From positions 1 to 64,000 of the forward strand of contig CAIVHU010000231.1 in NCBI GenBank assembly GCA_903905735.1: DNA of 64,000 bases, read 5' to 3'. Source of the DNA: an uncultured beta proteobacterium (lineage in GTDB: Bacteria; Pseudomonadota; Gammaproteobacteria; Burkholderiales; Burkholderiaceae_C). Numbering within the stretch: position 1 is the first letter of the stretch; each line of letters opens with the position of its first letter. Made by a program: the position numbers and the translations under genes. Shown piece by piece: positions 7,203-14,944 of this stretch. The notes below the pieces were generated by a model. The model was not told where the DNA came from. It was given only the letters and a program-made list of their open reading frames with translations, and made no database searches.

Positions 7203-9907
7203 CTGCCCACGCACACGCCCATGTGCAGCAAGAGCGGCTGCTCAAGCTGTATGCGGCGCTGCTGACATGCGGTCAATCCATCATCCGCTGCGATCATCAG
7301 ACGGCTTTGTTCGAGGACATCTGCCACCATGTGGTCGAACTCGGCGGCATGAAAGCGGCCTGGATCGGCCTGGCCGATGCTGCCGACCCCCAGATCCGGC
7401 CACAAACGCATTGTGGTGACGGACTGAACTACCTGCAAACCATCCGCCTCAGTCTTGGCAGCGGTGACGCGGCAGCGGACCTGGACCCTGTGCGGGCGGC
7501 CATGCGGCAAGACCGCAGTGTCTGGACGCAGGATGTGGCCAGCGACCCCGGCATGCAGGCGTTGCACGCCGAGGCGCATCGGCATGCCTGGCGCGCGGCC
7601 GCGACCCTGCCGCTGCGACTGGCGGGAAAGCCGGTCGGGGTGTTGTGCCTGTACGCTGACCAGGTGAATGCCTTCGATGCCGTGACACGCGACTTGCTGG
7701 AGCAACTGGCCGCCAATATCAGCTACGCACTCGACGGTTTTGAGAACGACAGCCAGCGCCGTCAGGTGGAGTACGCGCTGCAGGAGAGCGAGGTGCGCTA
7801 CAGCGCGCTGTTTGCCAACAGTTGCATGCCGATGGTGATTCTGGACCCGGTTAACGGCCGGATTGTCGATGCCAACATCCTGGCGCTGGATTTTTATGGC
7901 TGGGACAAAGCCACTTTCACGGCCATGACGATCACTGAGGTGAATACCCTGGCACCGGAAAAGGTGCGCCAGGAGATGGCGCTGGCAGCCAGCAGCCACC
8001 GGTCGTATTTCGAGTTTCAACACCGTCTGGCCAGTGGTGAGATTCGCGATGTTGAGGTGTTTAGCCGTCCGGTCACGTTTGACGGCAAGCCGTATCTGAT
8101 GTCGGCCATCCATGATGTGAGTCAACGCAAGGTGTTGCAGACACAGGTGCACAGCGCGCAAACCCTGACCCAGAGTTTCATTGATCACTTGCCGGGCGTG
8201 GCTTTTGTCAAGGACAGCGATTTGCGCCTGACGCTGGTCAACCGCCAGCTCGGCGCGCTGCTGGGCGTGCCACCCGAGTCGCTGATTGGCAAAACCGCCC
8301 ACGACATCTTTCCGCCGGAGTTTGCCGACAAGCTGACCGAGATGGACAGAGAAGTGCTCAGCCAAGGCGGCACCCGGCGTTACGACGAAGCCTATAACGG
8401 TCGCCACAGCGAAGCCAGCTTGTTTGTCATGGATGACGCTGCGGGCCAGCGCTATCTGGGTGGGCTCAGCCTGGATGTCACCGACCGTTACCTGACCAAT
8501 GGGCGCACCCACGCTATGTTGCGGCTCAACCAGATCGAGGCGGAGCTGACCGAAAGGCAATTCTTGAGCGAGGGCCTGGAATCAGCCCAAGCGCTCACCC
8601 AAAGCCAGATCGGGTTTTTGCACTTTGTCAATCCGGACCAGGAAACGCTGGAACTCGTCACCTGGACCGCCGGTGCCCTGCAGGGTTGTACTGCCGCTTT
8701 TGACACACATTACCCGGTCAGCCAGGCTGGCATCTGGGCCGACTGCGTGCGCCAGGGTCAGCCGGTGATTTTCAACAACTACGCCGCTTACCCTGACAAA
8801 CATGGCCTGCCGCCGGGTCACGCCCCTTTGCAGCGGCTGATTTCCGTGCCGGTGATGGATGGCGGGCGGGCCTGCATGCTCATGGGCGTGGGCAACAAGG
8901 CGGTGGACTATGAGCACCAGGATGTGGAAACCCTACTGCTGCTGGGCAACGCCATGTGGCGCATCGTGAGCCGCCAGCGTGCCGAGCGGGCGCTGCAGCA
9001 ACGTGTGCAGGAACTCAGCGATCTCAACCGTGATCTGGCGGCCACCCAGTTGCAATTGCTGCAGTCCGAGAAGTTGGCCTCCATTGGCCAGTTGGCTGCG
9101 GGCGTGGCGCATGAGATCAACAACCCCATCGGTTTTGTCAAATCCAACCTCGGTTCATTGGCCGGTTATGTGGACAAGCTGCTGGGCGTGACCAAGGCGT
9201 ATGCGGCGCTGGAAAACTGCCTTGAAACCCAGGACGAAGCGGCTCGTGACCAGGCGTTGGCAGAGGTTAGGCGCGGCAAGGCTGATGCTGATTTCGAGTT
9301 TCTGTTGACCGACCTGCCGGAGCTGATTGCCGAGTCGCGCGAGGGTGTGGAGCGTGTCAGCAAGATCGTCTTGGACCTGAAGAATTTTTCGCGGGTGGGT
9401 GAAACCGACTTTCAATGGGCCGACCTGCATGTGGGGCTGGAAAGCACCATCAACGTGGTCTGGAACCAGATCAAGTACAAGGCTGACATCACCCGTGATT
9501 ACGCTGATTTGCCGCCGGTGTATTGCGTGGCCTCGCAGATCAACCAGGTGATGATGAACTTGCTGGTCAACGCCGCCCAGGCGATTGCCCAGCGCGGTCG
9601 CATCACCGTTCGCACTGGTGTGGAGGGTGAAAACGTCTGGCTGGAAGTGCAGGACACCGGCGCGGGCATGGATGCCGCCACCCAGGCGCGGATTTTTGAG
9701 CCCTTCTACACCACCAAGCCGGTGGGCGAGGGCACCGGGCTGGGCTTGTCGATCGCGGTGGGCATCGTCAAGCAGCACCACGGCGCGCTGACTGTGCAGT
9801 CCGCGCCAGGGCAGGGCACCACCTTTCGGGTCACCTTGCCCATCAACGGCGGGCGTGAAGGCTTGCCACCCGACGATGCAGGCCCGCCACAGGACAAAAG
9901 CCCATGA
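7199..9907 (+). CDS. GAF-PAS-PAS-GAF sensor histidine kinase
   Basis: 902 residues with no membrane segment. A GAF domain occupies about 20-180, two PAS domains about 195-435 (the first with SCMPMVILDPVNGRIVDAN, the second with GVAFVKDSDLRLTLVN), and a second GAF about 450-600. A coiled coil then leads to HisKA with the phospho-acceptor His638 in GVAHEINNPIGFV, and to a HATPase domain with an N-box (MMNLLVNAAQAI), DTGAGM and GTGLGLSI. It is a cytosolic multi-input kinase. Start and stop overlap its neighbours (ATGA at 7199; the next gene starts at 9904), so the HD-regulator, this kinase and the hemerythrin kinase look like one operon. Its ligands cannot be read from sequence. Confidence 0.87.
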   Translation: MTAHAHAHVQQERLLKLYAALLTCGQSIIRCDHQTALFEDICHHVVELGGMKAAWIGLADAADPQIRPQTHCGDGLNYLQTIRLSLGSGDAAADLDPVRAAMRQDRSVWTQDVASDPGMQALHAEAHRHAWRAAATLPLRLAGKPVGVLCLYADQVNAFDAVTRDLLEQLAANISYALDGFENDSQRRQVEYALQESEVRYSALFANSCMPMVILDPVNGRIVDANILALDFYGWDKATFTAMTITEVNTLAPEKVRQEMALAASSHRSYFEFQHRLASGEIRDVEVFSRPVTFDGKPYLMSAIHDVSQRKVLQTQVHSAQTLTQSFIDHLPGVAFVKDSDLRLTLVNRQLGALLGVPPESLIGKTAHDIFPPEFADKLTEMDREVLSQGGTRRYDEAYNGRHSEASLFVMDDAAGQRYLGGLSLDVTDRYLTNGRTHAMLRLNQIEAELTERQFLSEGLESAQALTQSQIGFLHFVNPDQETLELVTWTAGALQGCTAAFDTHYPVSQAGIWADCVRQGQPVIFNNYAAYPDKHGLPPGHAPLQRLISVPVMDGGRACMLMGVGNKAVDYEHQDVETLLLLGNAMWRIVSRQRAERALQQRVQELSDLNRDLAATQLQLLQSEKLASIGQLAAGVAHEINNPIGFVKSNLGSLAGYVDKLLGVTKAYAALENCLETQDEAARDQALAEVRRGKADADFEFLLTDLPELIAESREGVERVSKIVLDLKNFSRVGETDFQWADLHVGLESTINVVWNQIKYKADITRDYADLPPVYCVASQINQVMMNLLVNAAQAIAQRGRITVRTGVEGENVWLEVQDTGAGMDAATQARIFEPFYTTKPVGEGTGLGLSIAVGIVKQHHGALTVQSAPGQGTTFRVTLPINGGREGLPPDDAGPPQDKSP

Positions 9908-11391
9908 AACTGATGGCCTGGAGCGACCATTTTGTGACCGGCATCGCGCCGGTGGATGCACAGCACCATGCCCTGGTGGACATGATCAACGCGGTGGCTC
10001 CCAGCCTGGCCCTGGGTGAAGACGCGGCCAAACGTGTGGTGGCCCCGTTGCTGGACAAATTGGTGCACTACGCCGATGTGCACTTCAAATTTGAGGAAGC
10101 CCTGATGGCGCGCACCGAGGTGCTGCCTGAGTACCTGGCGCAGCATCACCGCACGCATCAGGCCTTTGTCACCGAAGTGCTGCAAATGCGCCAGCAGTAT
10201 GAGCAGTCGGGCACCTTGAGTGGCAAGGAACTGCTGCAATTTCTGGTGAGTTGGCTGACCTTTCACATCCTCTCGGAAGACAAGCGCATGGCCGCTCAAG
10301 TGCAGGCCATTGGCGCGGGCGAGAGCCCTGAACAGGCCTTTGCGGCGCTCAGCCCGGTTGGGGGTGCGCCCAACGCGGTCTATAACGATGCCTTGATCGA
10401 TTTGTTTGGCCTGCTCAGCGAACGTAACCGCGCACTCACCCGGACCAACCAGCAATTGCTGGCCGCGCAAGCCGAACTGGAGGCGGCCAACCGCTCGCTG
10501 GAATCGCGGGTTCAGGTGCGCACCCAGGAGTTGTCCCAGGCCAATACCGCGCTGCAGGCCGAGCAACAGGCGCTGGAAGCCTCCGTGGCGCAACTGGAAC
10601 GTACCCAGGCGCAACTGCTGCAATCCGAAAAAATGGCGGCAGTGGGCCAGTTGGCTGCAGGCGTGGCGCATGAGATCAACACGCCTGTCGGTTTTGTCAG
10701 CTCCAACATCAACACCCTGGCGCAGTATTCGACACAGCTCCTGGAAGTGATCGACTTGTCTCGCCAGATGGCAAGCCATTTACCCCCTGAGCCAAGACAG
10801 GTACTGGATAGCTTGCTACAAAAAATAGAGTACGACTACTTGCGGCAAGACCTGCCTGATCTGCTAAAAGAATCCAAAGACGGGTTGGCTCGGGTCAAGC
10901 GCATCGTCAGCGACCTGCGCGATTTTTCCAACGCCGATGTCAGCCAACTGTTGCCCACCGATCTCAATGACATTCTGGACAGCGCCCTGAAAAGTGCGGC
11001 CACCGAACTCCATGGCAAGGCAGAGGTGCTGCGCGACCTCGCTCCTCGCGCGCCTGCCCTTTGCAGCGCTGCGCAAATCAGGCAGGTGCTGGTTAACCTG
11101 CTGATCAACGCCGCGCAAGCCATGCCGACGCCAGGACGCATCACTGTGCGCAGCGGTATCACGCAGGACGAGGCCTGGGTGGAGATCAGCGACACCGGTT
11201 GCGGCATGAGTGATGAGGTCAGGAAGCGCATCTTCGAGCCGTTTTACACCACCCAACCTGTGGGGCAGGGCACCGGTCTGGGCTTGTCATTGGCCTGGGA
11301 GGTCATCCAGCGGCACCACGGCCACATCCATGTCACCAGCGCGCCGGGGCTGGGCACCACGTTTCGTGTCAGCCTGCCGCTGGCCCATTGA
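9904..11391 (+). CDS. Hemerythrin-domain sensor histidine kinase
   Basis: 495 residues. Residues 1-130 form a bacteriohemerythrin domain with the complete di-iron ligand set: His21 (DAQHHALVD), His60 and Glu64 (HFKFEEALM), His81 and His85 (QHHRTH), His121 and Asp126 (TFHILSED). A coiled coil (about 170-245) connects it to a HisKA domain with His256 in GVAHEINTPVGFV and a HATPase with GTGLGLSL. Hemerythrin di-iron sites bind O2, so this is most simply a soluble oxygen or redox sensor kinase. It overlaps the preceding kinase by 4 bp. A degenerate fragment of the family repeat (GATAGCTTGCTACAAAAAA near 10807) lies in frame in the coding sequence around DSLLQKIEYDY. Confidence 0.9.
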   Translation: MKLMAWSDHFVTGIAPVDAQHHALVDMINAVAPSLALGEDAAKRVVAPLLDKLVHYADVHFKFEEALMARTEVLPEYLAQHHRTHQAFVTEVLQMRQQYEQSGTLSGKELLQFLVSWLTFHILSEDKRMAAQVQAIGAGESPEQAFAALSPVGGAPNAVYNDALIDLFGLLSERNRALTRTNQQLLAAQAELEAANRSLESRVQVRTQELSQANTALQAEQQALEASVAQLERTQAQLLQSEKMAAVGQLAAGVAHEINTPVGFVSSNINTLAQYSTQLLEVIDLSRQMASHLPPEPRQVLDSLLQKIEYDYLRQDLPDLLKESKDGLARVKRIVSDLRDFSNADVSQLLPTDLNDILDSALKSAATELHGKAEVLRDLAPRAPALCSAAQIRQVLVNLLINAAQAMPTPGRITVRSGITQDEAWVEISDTGCGMSDEVRKRIFEPFYTTQPVGQGTGLGLSLAWEVIQRHHGHIHVTSAPGLGTTFRVSLPLAH

Positions 11392-11424
11392 GCTTGGAAG
11401 TTTTACTTTTGTTGAAAGTTCATC

Positions 11425-13014
11425 ATGTTTGAGTCTGCAGAAATCGGTCACCAGATGACCAAGGCAGCGTACAAAGCTGCCGTTCCCACCTTGCGCGCAG
11501 CGCTGCTGGAGGCGCAGATCAGCCTGTTCGAGAAGCGCAAAACCCCGGTGGTGGTGCTGATCAGCGGGCAGGATGGCGCGGGCAAGGGCGAAACCATCAA
11601 TGTGCTTTACGAGTGGATGGACCCGCGTTTCATCACCACCCTGGCTTTTTCCGAACCCAGTGACGAGGAGCGCGAGCGACCACCCATGTGGCGCTACTGG
11701 CGCAGCCTGCCGCCCAAAGGGCGCATTGGTATCTTTGCCGGGTCATGGTATTCCGACCCGATCCGCGAACGCATTCAGGGTGAGATCTCGGTCAAGGAGC
11801 TTGATGCCCGTGCCGAGCAGATCAACCGGTTTGAAGAAATGCTGGTGGACGAAGGCGCGCTGGTACTCAAGTTCTGGTTTCACCTGACCAAGGACGGGCA
11901 AAAGCAGCGGCTCAAGGCGCTGTCGGCCGACCCGCGCACCGCCTGGCGCGTCACGCAGTGGAACTGGGACCGCCTCAAAACCTACGACCAACTGCAGGAG
12001 GTTGCAGGCCATTTGCTGCGGGTCACCAACACCGCTGCCGCGCCCTGGGTGGTGGTGGAGGGTACCGACGATCGCTATCGCTCGATGACGGTGGGGCAAG
12101 TTCTGCTGGCGGCCATCAAGCAAAAACTGGCCGAGACTGAGCCGCCCCGCGCCGCCGTGGCTCCCATGGTGCGGGTCGACCTGGATGGCCGCAACGTGTT
12201 GTCCGAGCTGGACCTGAGTCTGGCGCTGGCCGCCAAGCCCTACAAGGACGAACTGGCGCGCTGGCAGGGCAAGCTGTCTGAACTCGTGCGCGACGAGCGT
12301 TTCAAGGCCCGTTCGCTGGTGTGCGCGTTTGAAGGGGCGGACGCGGCGGGCAAGGGCGGTGCCATACGGCGTATTGCCGCAGCTCTGGATGCCCGCCAAT
12401 ACCAGGTGACCCCGGTGGCAGCACCGACCGACGAAGAAAAGGCGCAGCCGCATCTGTGGCGCTTCTGGCGGCAACTGCCACGTCAGGGGCAAGTCGCCAT
12501 TTTTGACCGCACCTGGTACGGCCGGGTGCTGGTGGAGCGCGTCGAGGGCTTTTGCACCGAGGCGGACTGGCTGCGCGCCTATGGCGAGATCAACGACTTT
12601 GAGCACGAGATGATCGACGCGGGGGTCATCGTGGTGAAGTTCTGGCTGCAGATCAGCCAGGCCGAGCAGCTCAAACGTTTCAAGGAACGCGAACAAATTG
12701 CCTTCAAGCGCTTCAAGATCACCGAGGAAGACTGGCGCAATCGCGAAAAATGGCACGACTACCAGCAAGCGATCTGCGACATGGTGGAGCGCACCAGCAC
12801 CGGCGAGTCACCGTGGACGCTGGTCGAAGCCAACGACAAGAACTATGCCCGTGTGAAGATTTTACGCACGCTGTGTCAGCGGCTCGAAGCGGCTTTGGAG
12901 GAAAAATCACCTGCTGCAAGCGCGCTGGACGGCAAAGCAGTTAAGAAGCCCGCGAAACAAGACAAAATAGGCAAACCTGCGCCGACGAACAAATCCTCCA
13001 AGCGCAAAACTTGA
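11425..13014 (+). CDS. pap: Two-domain PPK2 polyphosphate kinase (polyphosphate:AMP phosphotransferase)
   Basis: 529 residues made of two PPK2 domains in tandem. The first has a Walker A-type loop GQDGAGKGE at 48-56; the second has EGADAAGKGG at about 303-312, followed by the lid and Walker B-type region WRFWRQLPRQGQVAIFDRTWYGR. Tandem PPK2 enzymes of this length usually phosphorylate AMP to ADP with polyphosphate as donor (class II PPK2, PAP). The first domain has changes in the second half (SWYSDPIRERI replaces DRTWYGR), consistent with the second domain being the catalytic one. The C-terminal tail is lysine-rich. It sits 33 bp after the hemerythrin kinase and 12 bp before the REC-kinase, an unusual place for an energy-metabolism enzyme. 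Confidence 0.88.
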   Translation: MFESAEIGHQMTKAAYKAAVPTLRAALLEAQISLFEKRKTPVVVLISGQDGAGKGETINVLYEWMDPRFITTLAFSEPSDEERERPPMWRYWRSLPPKGRIGIFAGSWYSDPIRERIQGEISVKELDARAEQINRFEEMLVDEGALVLKFWFHLTKDGQKQRLKALSADPRTAWRVTQWNWDRLKTYDQLQEVAGHLLRVTNTAAAPWVVVEGTDDRYRSMTVGQVLLAAIKQKLAETEPPRAAVAPMVRVDLDGRNVLSELDLSLALAAKPYKDELARWQGKLSELVRDERFKARSLVCAFEGADAAGKGGAIRRIAAALDARQYQVTPVAAPTDEEKAQPHLWRFWRQLPRQGQVAIFDRTWYGRVLVERVEGFCTEADWLRAYGEINDFEHEMIDAGVIVVKFWLQISQAEQLKRFKEREQIAFKRFKITEEDWRNREKWHDYQQAICDMVERTSTGESPWTLVEANDKNYARVKILRTLCQRLEAALEEKSPAASALDGKAVKKPAKQDKIGKPAPTNKSSKRKT

Positions 13015-13026
13015 GTTGCCAAGCCC

Positions 13027-14112
13027 ATGAATGCCCCGTCAGCTGCCAAACCCACCAAAATCCTGATTGTTGAGGACGAGGTGATCGTGGCCCGTGACAT
13101 TGCCCAGCAGGTGCGGGCCATGGGTTACCAGGTGTTGGGACCCACCTCCTTGGGTGAAGAAGCCATTGGTCTGGCAGGGATGTGGCACCCTGATCTGGTG
13201 CTGATGGACATCCAGTTGGCAGGTGACATGGATGGCATCAGCGCAGCACGTACCATTCGCCAGCAGTTCGGCGTACCAGTGGTTTTTTTGACGGCTTATG
13301 CGGCTGACGATATTCTGGAGCGGGCCAAACTCACCGAGCCTTTCGGCTACATCCTCAAACCGTTTTCCGAGCGTGAACTCAGTACCGTGCTGGCCATGGC
13401 GCTGTACAAGCACCAGGCCGAGGCCAAGCTGCTGATCACCACACGCCAGTTACAGGCGCTGTCGCGCCGGGTGCTGGAGGCGCAGGAACAAGAGCGCCGC
13501 CGCGTGGCTCTGGAACTGCATGACGAGTTGGGCCAGTCGCTCACCGCCATCAAGATCAATCTGCAGTTGGGTGAACGCTTCAAGGACCAGGCCCCGGCCG
13601 ACCTGTACCAAGAGAACATCCGTATTGTGGAAGATGCTTTGCAGCAGGTGCGCACACTCGCCACGGCGCTGCGTCCGTCCATGCTCGACGACCTGGGACT
13701 GGCTCCGGCGCTCAAATGGATGGCCGAGCAAAGCGCCAGCCGGGGCGGGTTTGAGGTGCAGTTTTTCCATGAGCGCACGCTGCATCGCCTGGCCCCCGAA
13801 ATCGAGACAGCATGCTTTCGCATCGCCCAGGAGGCTTTGACCAACATCAGCCGCCATGCCCATGCCAGCCAGGTGCAGATCAAGTTGTGCCGCGACCAGA
13901 CCGACATGGTGCTGACCGTGACCGACGACGGGCAAGGCTTTGACACGGCGGCCATGCGTGAGCGTGCTGCCACCGGTGCCAGCCTGGGCGTGCTGGGCAT
14001 GCAGGAGCGAGCCACGCTGCTGGGCGGGCAGCTTGAGATCAGCTCTCACCCCGGTGAAGGCAGCACGGTGGCGTTGCGCTGTCCCTGGCGCACACAAGGA
14101 GAATCCCTTTGA
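13027..14112 (+). CDS. REC-HisKA_3 histidine kinase (NarX-like output)
   Basis: 361 residues. An N-terminal receiver domain has phospho-acceptor Asp61 (LVLMDIQLAG) and Lys111 (GYILKPF). It is followed by a HisKA_3 dimerisation domain with His165 (RRRVALELHDELGQSL) and a HATPase domain ending in GEGSTVALRCPW. This is a receiver-first kinase: input presumably arrives by phosphotransfer from another kinase rather than by ligand. HisKA_3 kinases partner with NarL/FixJ regulators, and exactly such a gene begins in the last codon of this one, so the two form a pair. The receiver closely resembles that of the REC-GGDEF-EAL protein 2 kb downstream (ILKPFSEREL is shared), suggesting local duplication. 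Confidence 0.87.
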   Translation: MNAPSAAKPTKILIVEDEVIVARDIAQQVRAMGYQVLGPTSLGEEAIGLAGMWHPDLVLMDIQLAGDMDGISAARTIRQQFGVPVVFLTAYAADDILERAKLTEPFGYILKPFSERELSTVLAMALYKHQAEAKLLITTRQLQALSRRVLEAQEQERRRVALELHDELGQSLTAIKINLQLGERFKDQAPADLYQENIRIVEDALQQVRTLATALRPSMLDDLGLAPALKWMAEQSASRGGFEVQFFHERTLHRLAPEIETACFRIAQEALTNISRHAHASQVQIKLCRDQTDMVLTVTDDGQGFDTAAMRERAATGASLGVLGMQERATLLGGQLEISSHPGEGSTVALRCPWRTQGESL

Positions 14113-14756
14113 GCAACATGCGCGTTTTGCTGGCCGATGATCACACGCTGGTGCGTGCCGGCCTGCGCAAGCTGCTGGAGTCCATACCAGGCCTCAGCGT
14201 GGTGGGCGAGGCTGGTGACGGCCTGGCTTTGCTGGCGCTGGCCGATGAGTTGCAGCCGCATCTGGTGCTGATGGACATCGCCATGCCAGGCTTGAACGGC
14301 CTGGAAGCCACGGCGCGGTTGGTCAAGGCCATGCCCGGCGTCCGGGTGATGATTCTGTCGATGCACCAGAACGAAGAATACGTGCGCCGCGCCCTGCGCC
14401 ATGGCGCGGTCGCCTATCTGCTGAAAGACTCGGCCCCGATGGAGCTGGAGCTTGCCATCATCGCCGTGCTGCGCGGCGAAACGTACCTGAGCCCGGCGGT
14501 CTCCAAAGGCGTGCTCGACGACTACGTGCACCGCCTGCGCGAAGACGACCAGCCCGCCGAGCACCTGTCGCCACGCCAGCGCGAAGTGCTGCAACTCATT
14601 GCTGAGGGCCTGAGTACCAAGGACATTGCCCGCCGCCTGGACCTGTCGGTCAAAACCGTGGAGACGCACCGCACCACCTTGATGCGCCAGTTGGACGTGC
14701 ATGAGATCACCGGGCTCGTGCGTCACGCTTTGAAACTGGGTCTGGTTTCCATATAA
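14109..14756 (+). CDS. NarL/FixJ-family response regulator
   Basis: 215 residues: a receiver domain (Asp56 in LVLMDIAMPG, Lys in YLLKDSAP) and a C-terminal LuxR-type helix-turn-helix (LSPRQREVLQLIAEGLSTKD, then DLSVKTVETHRTTL). It is the expected transcriptional partner of the preceding HisKA_3 kinase. The start is probably the TTG at 14109, because AAGGAG at 14096-14101 stands 7 bases before it; the ATG at 14118 would be 16 bases away. The TTG overlaps the kinase stop codon. The DNA target is unknown; the CAGGTGTTT elements in this window are candidates worth testing. Confidence 0.9.
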   Translation: MSNMRVLLADDHTLVRAGLRKLLESIPGLSVVGEAGDGLALLALADELQPHLVLMDIAMPGLNGLEATARLVKAMPGVRVMILSMHQNEEYVRRALRHGAVAYLLKDSAPMELELAIIAVLRGETYLSPAVSKGVLDDYVHRLREDDQPAEHLSPRQREVLQLIAEGLSTKDIARRLDLSVKTVETHRTTLMRQLDVHEITGLVRHALKLGLVSI

Positions 14757-14762
14757 GAAATC

Positions 14763-14810
14763 GGCCTCTAGCCCTTATGCAGCAAGAGCGAGCAGCTACT
14801 TAATTCATAT
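14763..14810 (+). repeat. Dispersed family repeat, intergenic copy
   Basis: It starts GCCTCTAGCCCTTATG and ends with CAGCTA and an AT-rich tail, 6 bp past the NarL-type regulator stop. It matches copies at 17075, 28178 (reverse), 58273 and others in this window. No open reading frame is present. Confidence 0.7.
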
Positions 14811-14873
14811 TGCAGGTAGGCACGGTTCAGTGCCTGCGCGGCCATGACCGACGGCAGGCTTGCAGCACGCTTT

Positions 14874-14927
14874 CAGGTGTTTCCCCGGCCAGATTCAGGT
14901 GTTTGCCGTATGTTGTTTTGACGGCGC
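14874..14927 (+). promoter_or_regulatory. Three-part CAGGTGTTT/GGCGC upstream element, copy 2
   Basis: CAGGTGTTT at 14874-14882 and 14896-14904 (22 bp apart), then GGCGC at 14923-14927 (27 bp after the second box start). It ends 17 bp before the ATG of the REC-PAS-GGDEF-EAL gene, so it either is that gene's promoter/operator or lies in its leader. The spacers also match copy 3 (GATT before the second box). Confidence 0.6.
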
Positions 14928-14944
14928 GAGACGTAACGTTAGCC

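Noticed and set aside
5826-8560. Long reverse-strand open frames (462 and 542 codons) across the HD regulator and GAF/PAS kinase
   Set aside because: They are shadows of well-supported genes with composition typical of antisense frames and no recognisable motif.
14905-14912. FliA (sigma-28) promoter reading of GCCGTATG (and GCCCGATA in copy 3) in the CAGGTGTTT elements
   Set aside because: The -10-like core partly fits GCCGATAA, but no TAAA-type -35 stands 15 bases upstream in any copy, whereas the two boxes have a different fixed spacing.
14810-14944. N-terminal extension of the GGDEF-EAL gene to the TTG at 14810
   Set aside because: The extension covers the conserved regulatory element and the end of a dispersed repeat, has no ribosome-binding site, and adds no domain.
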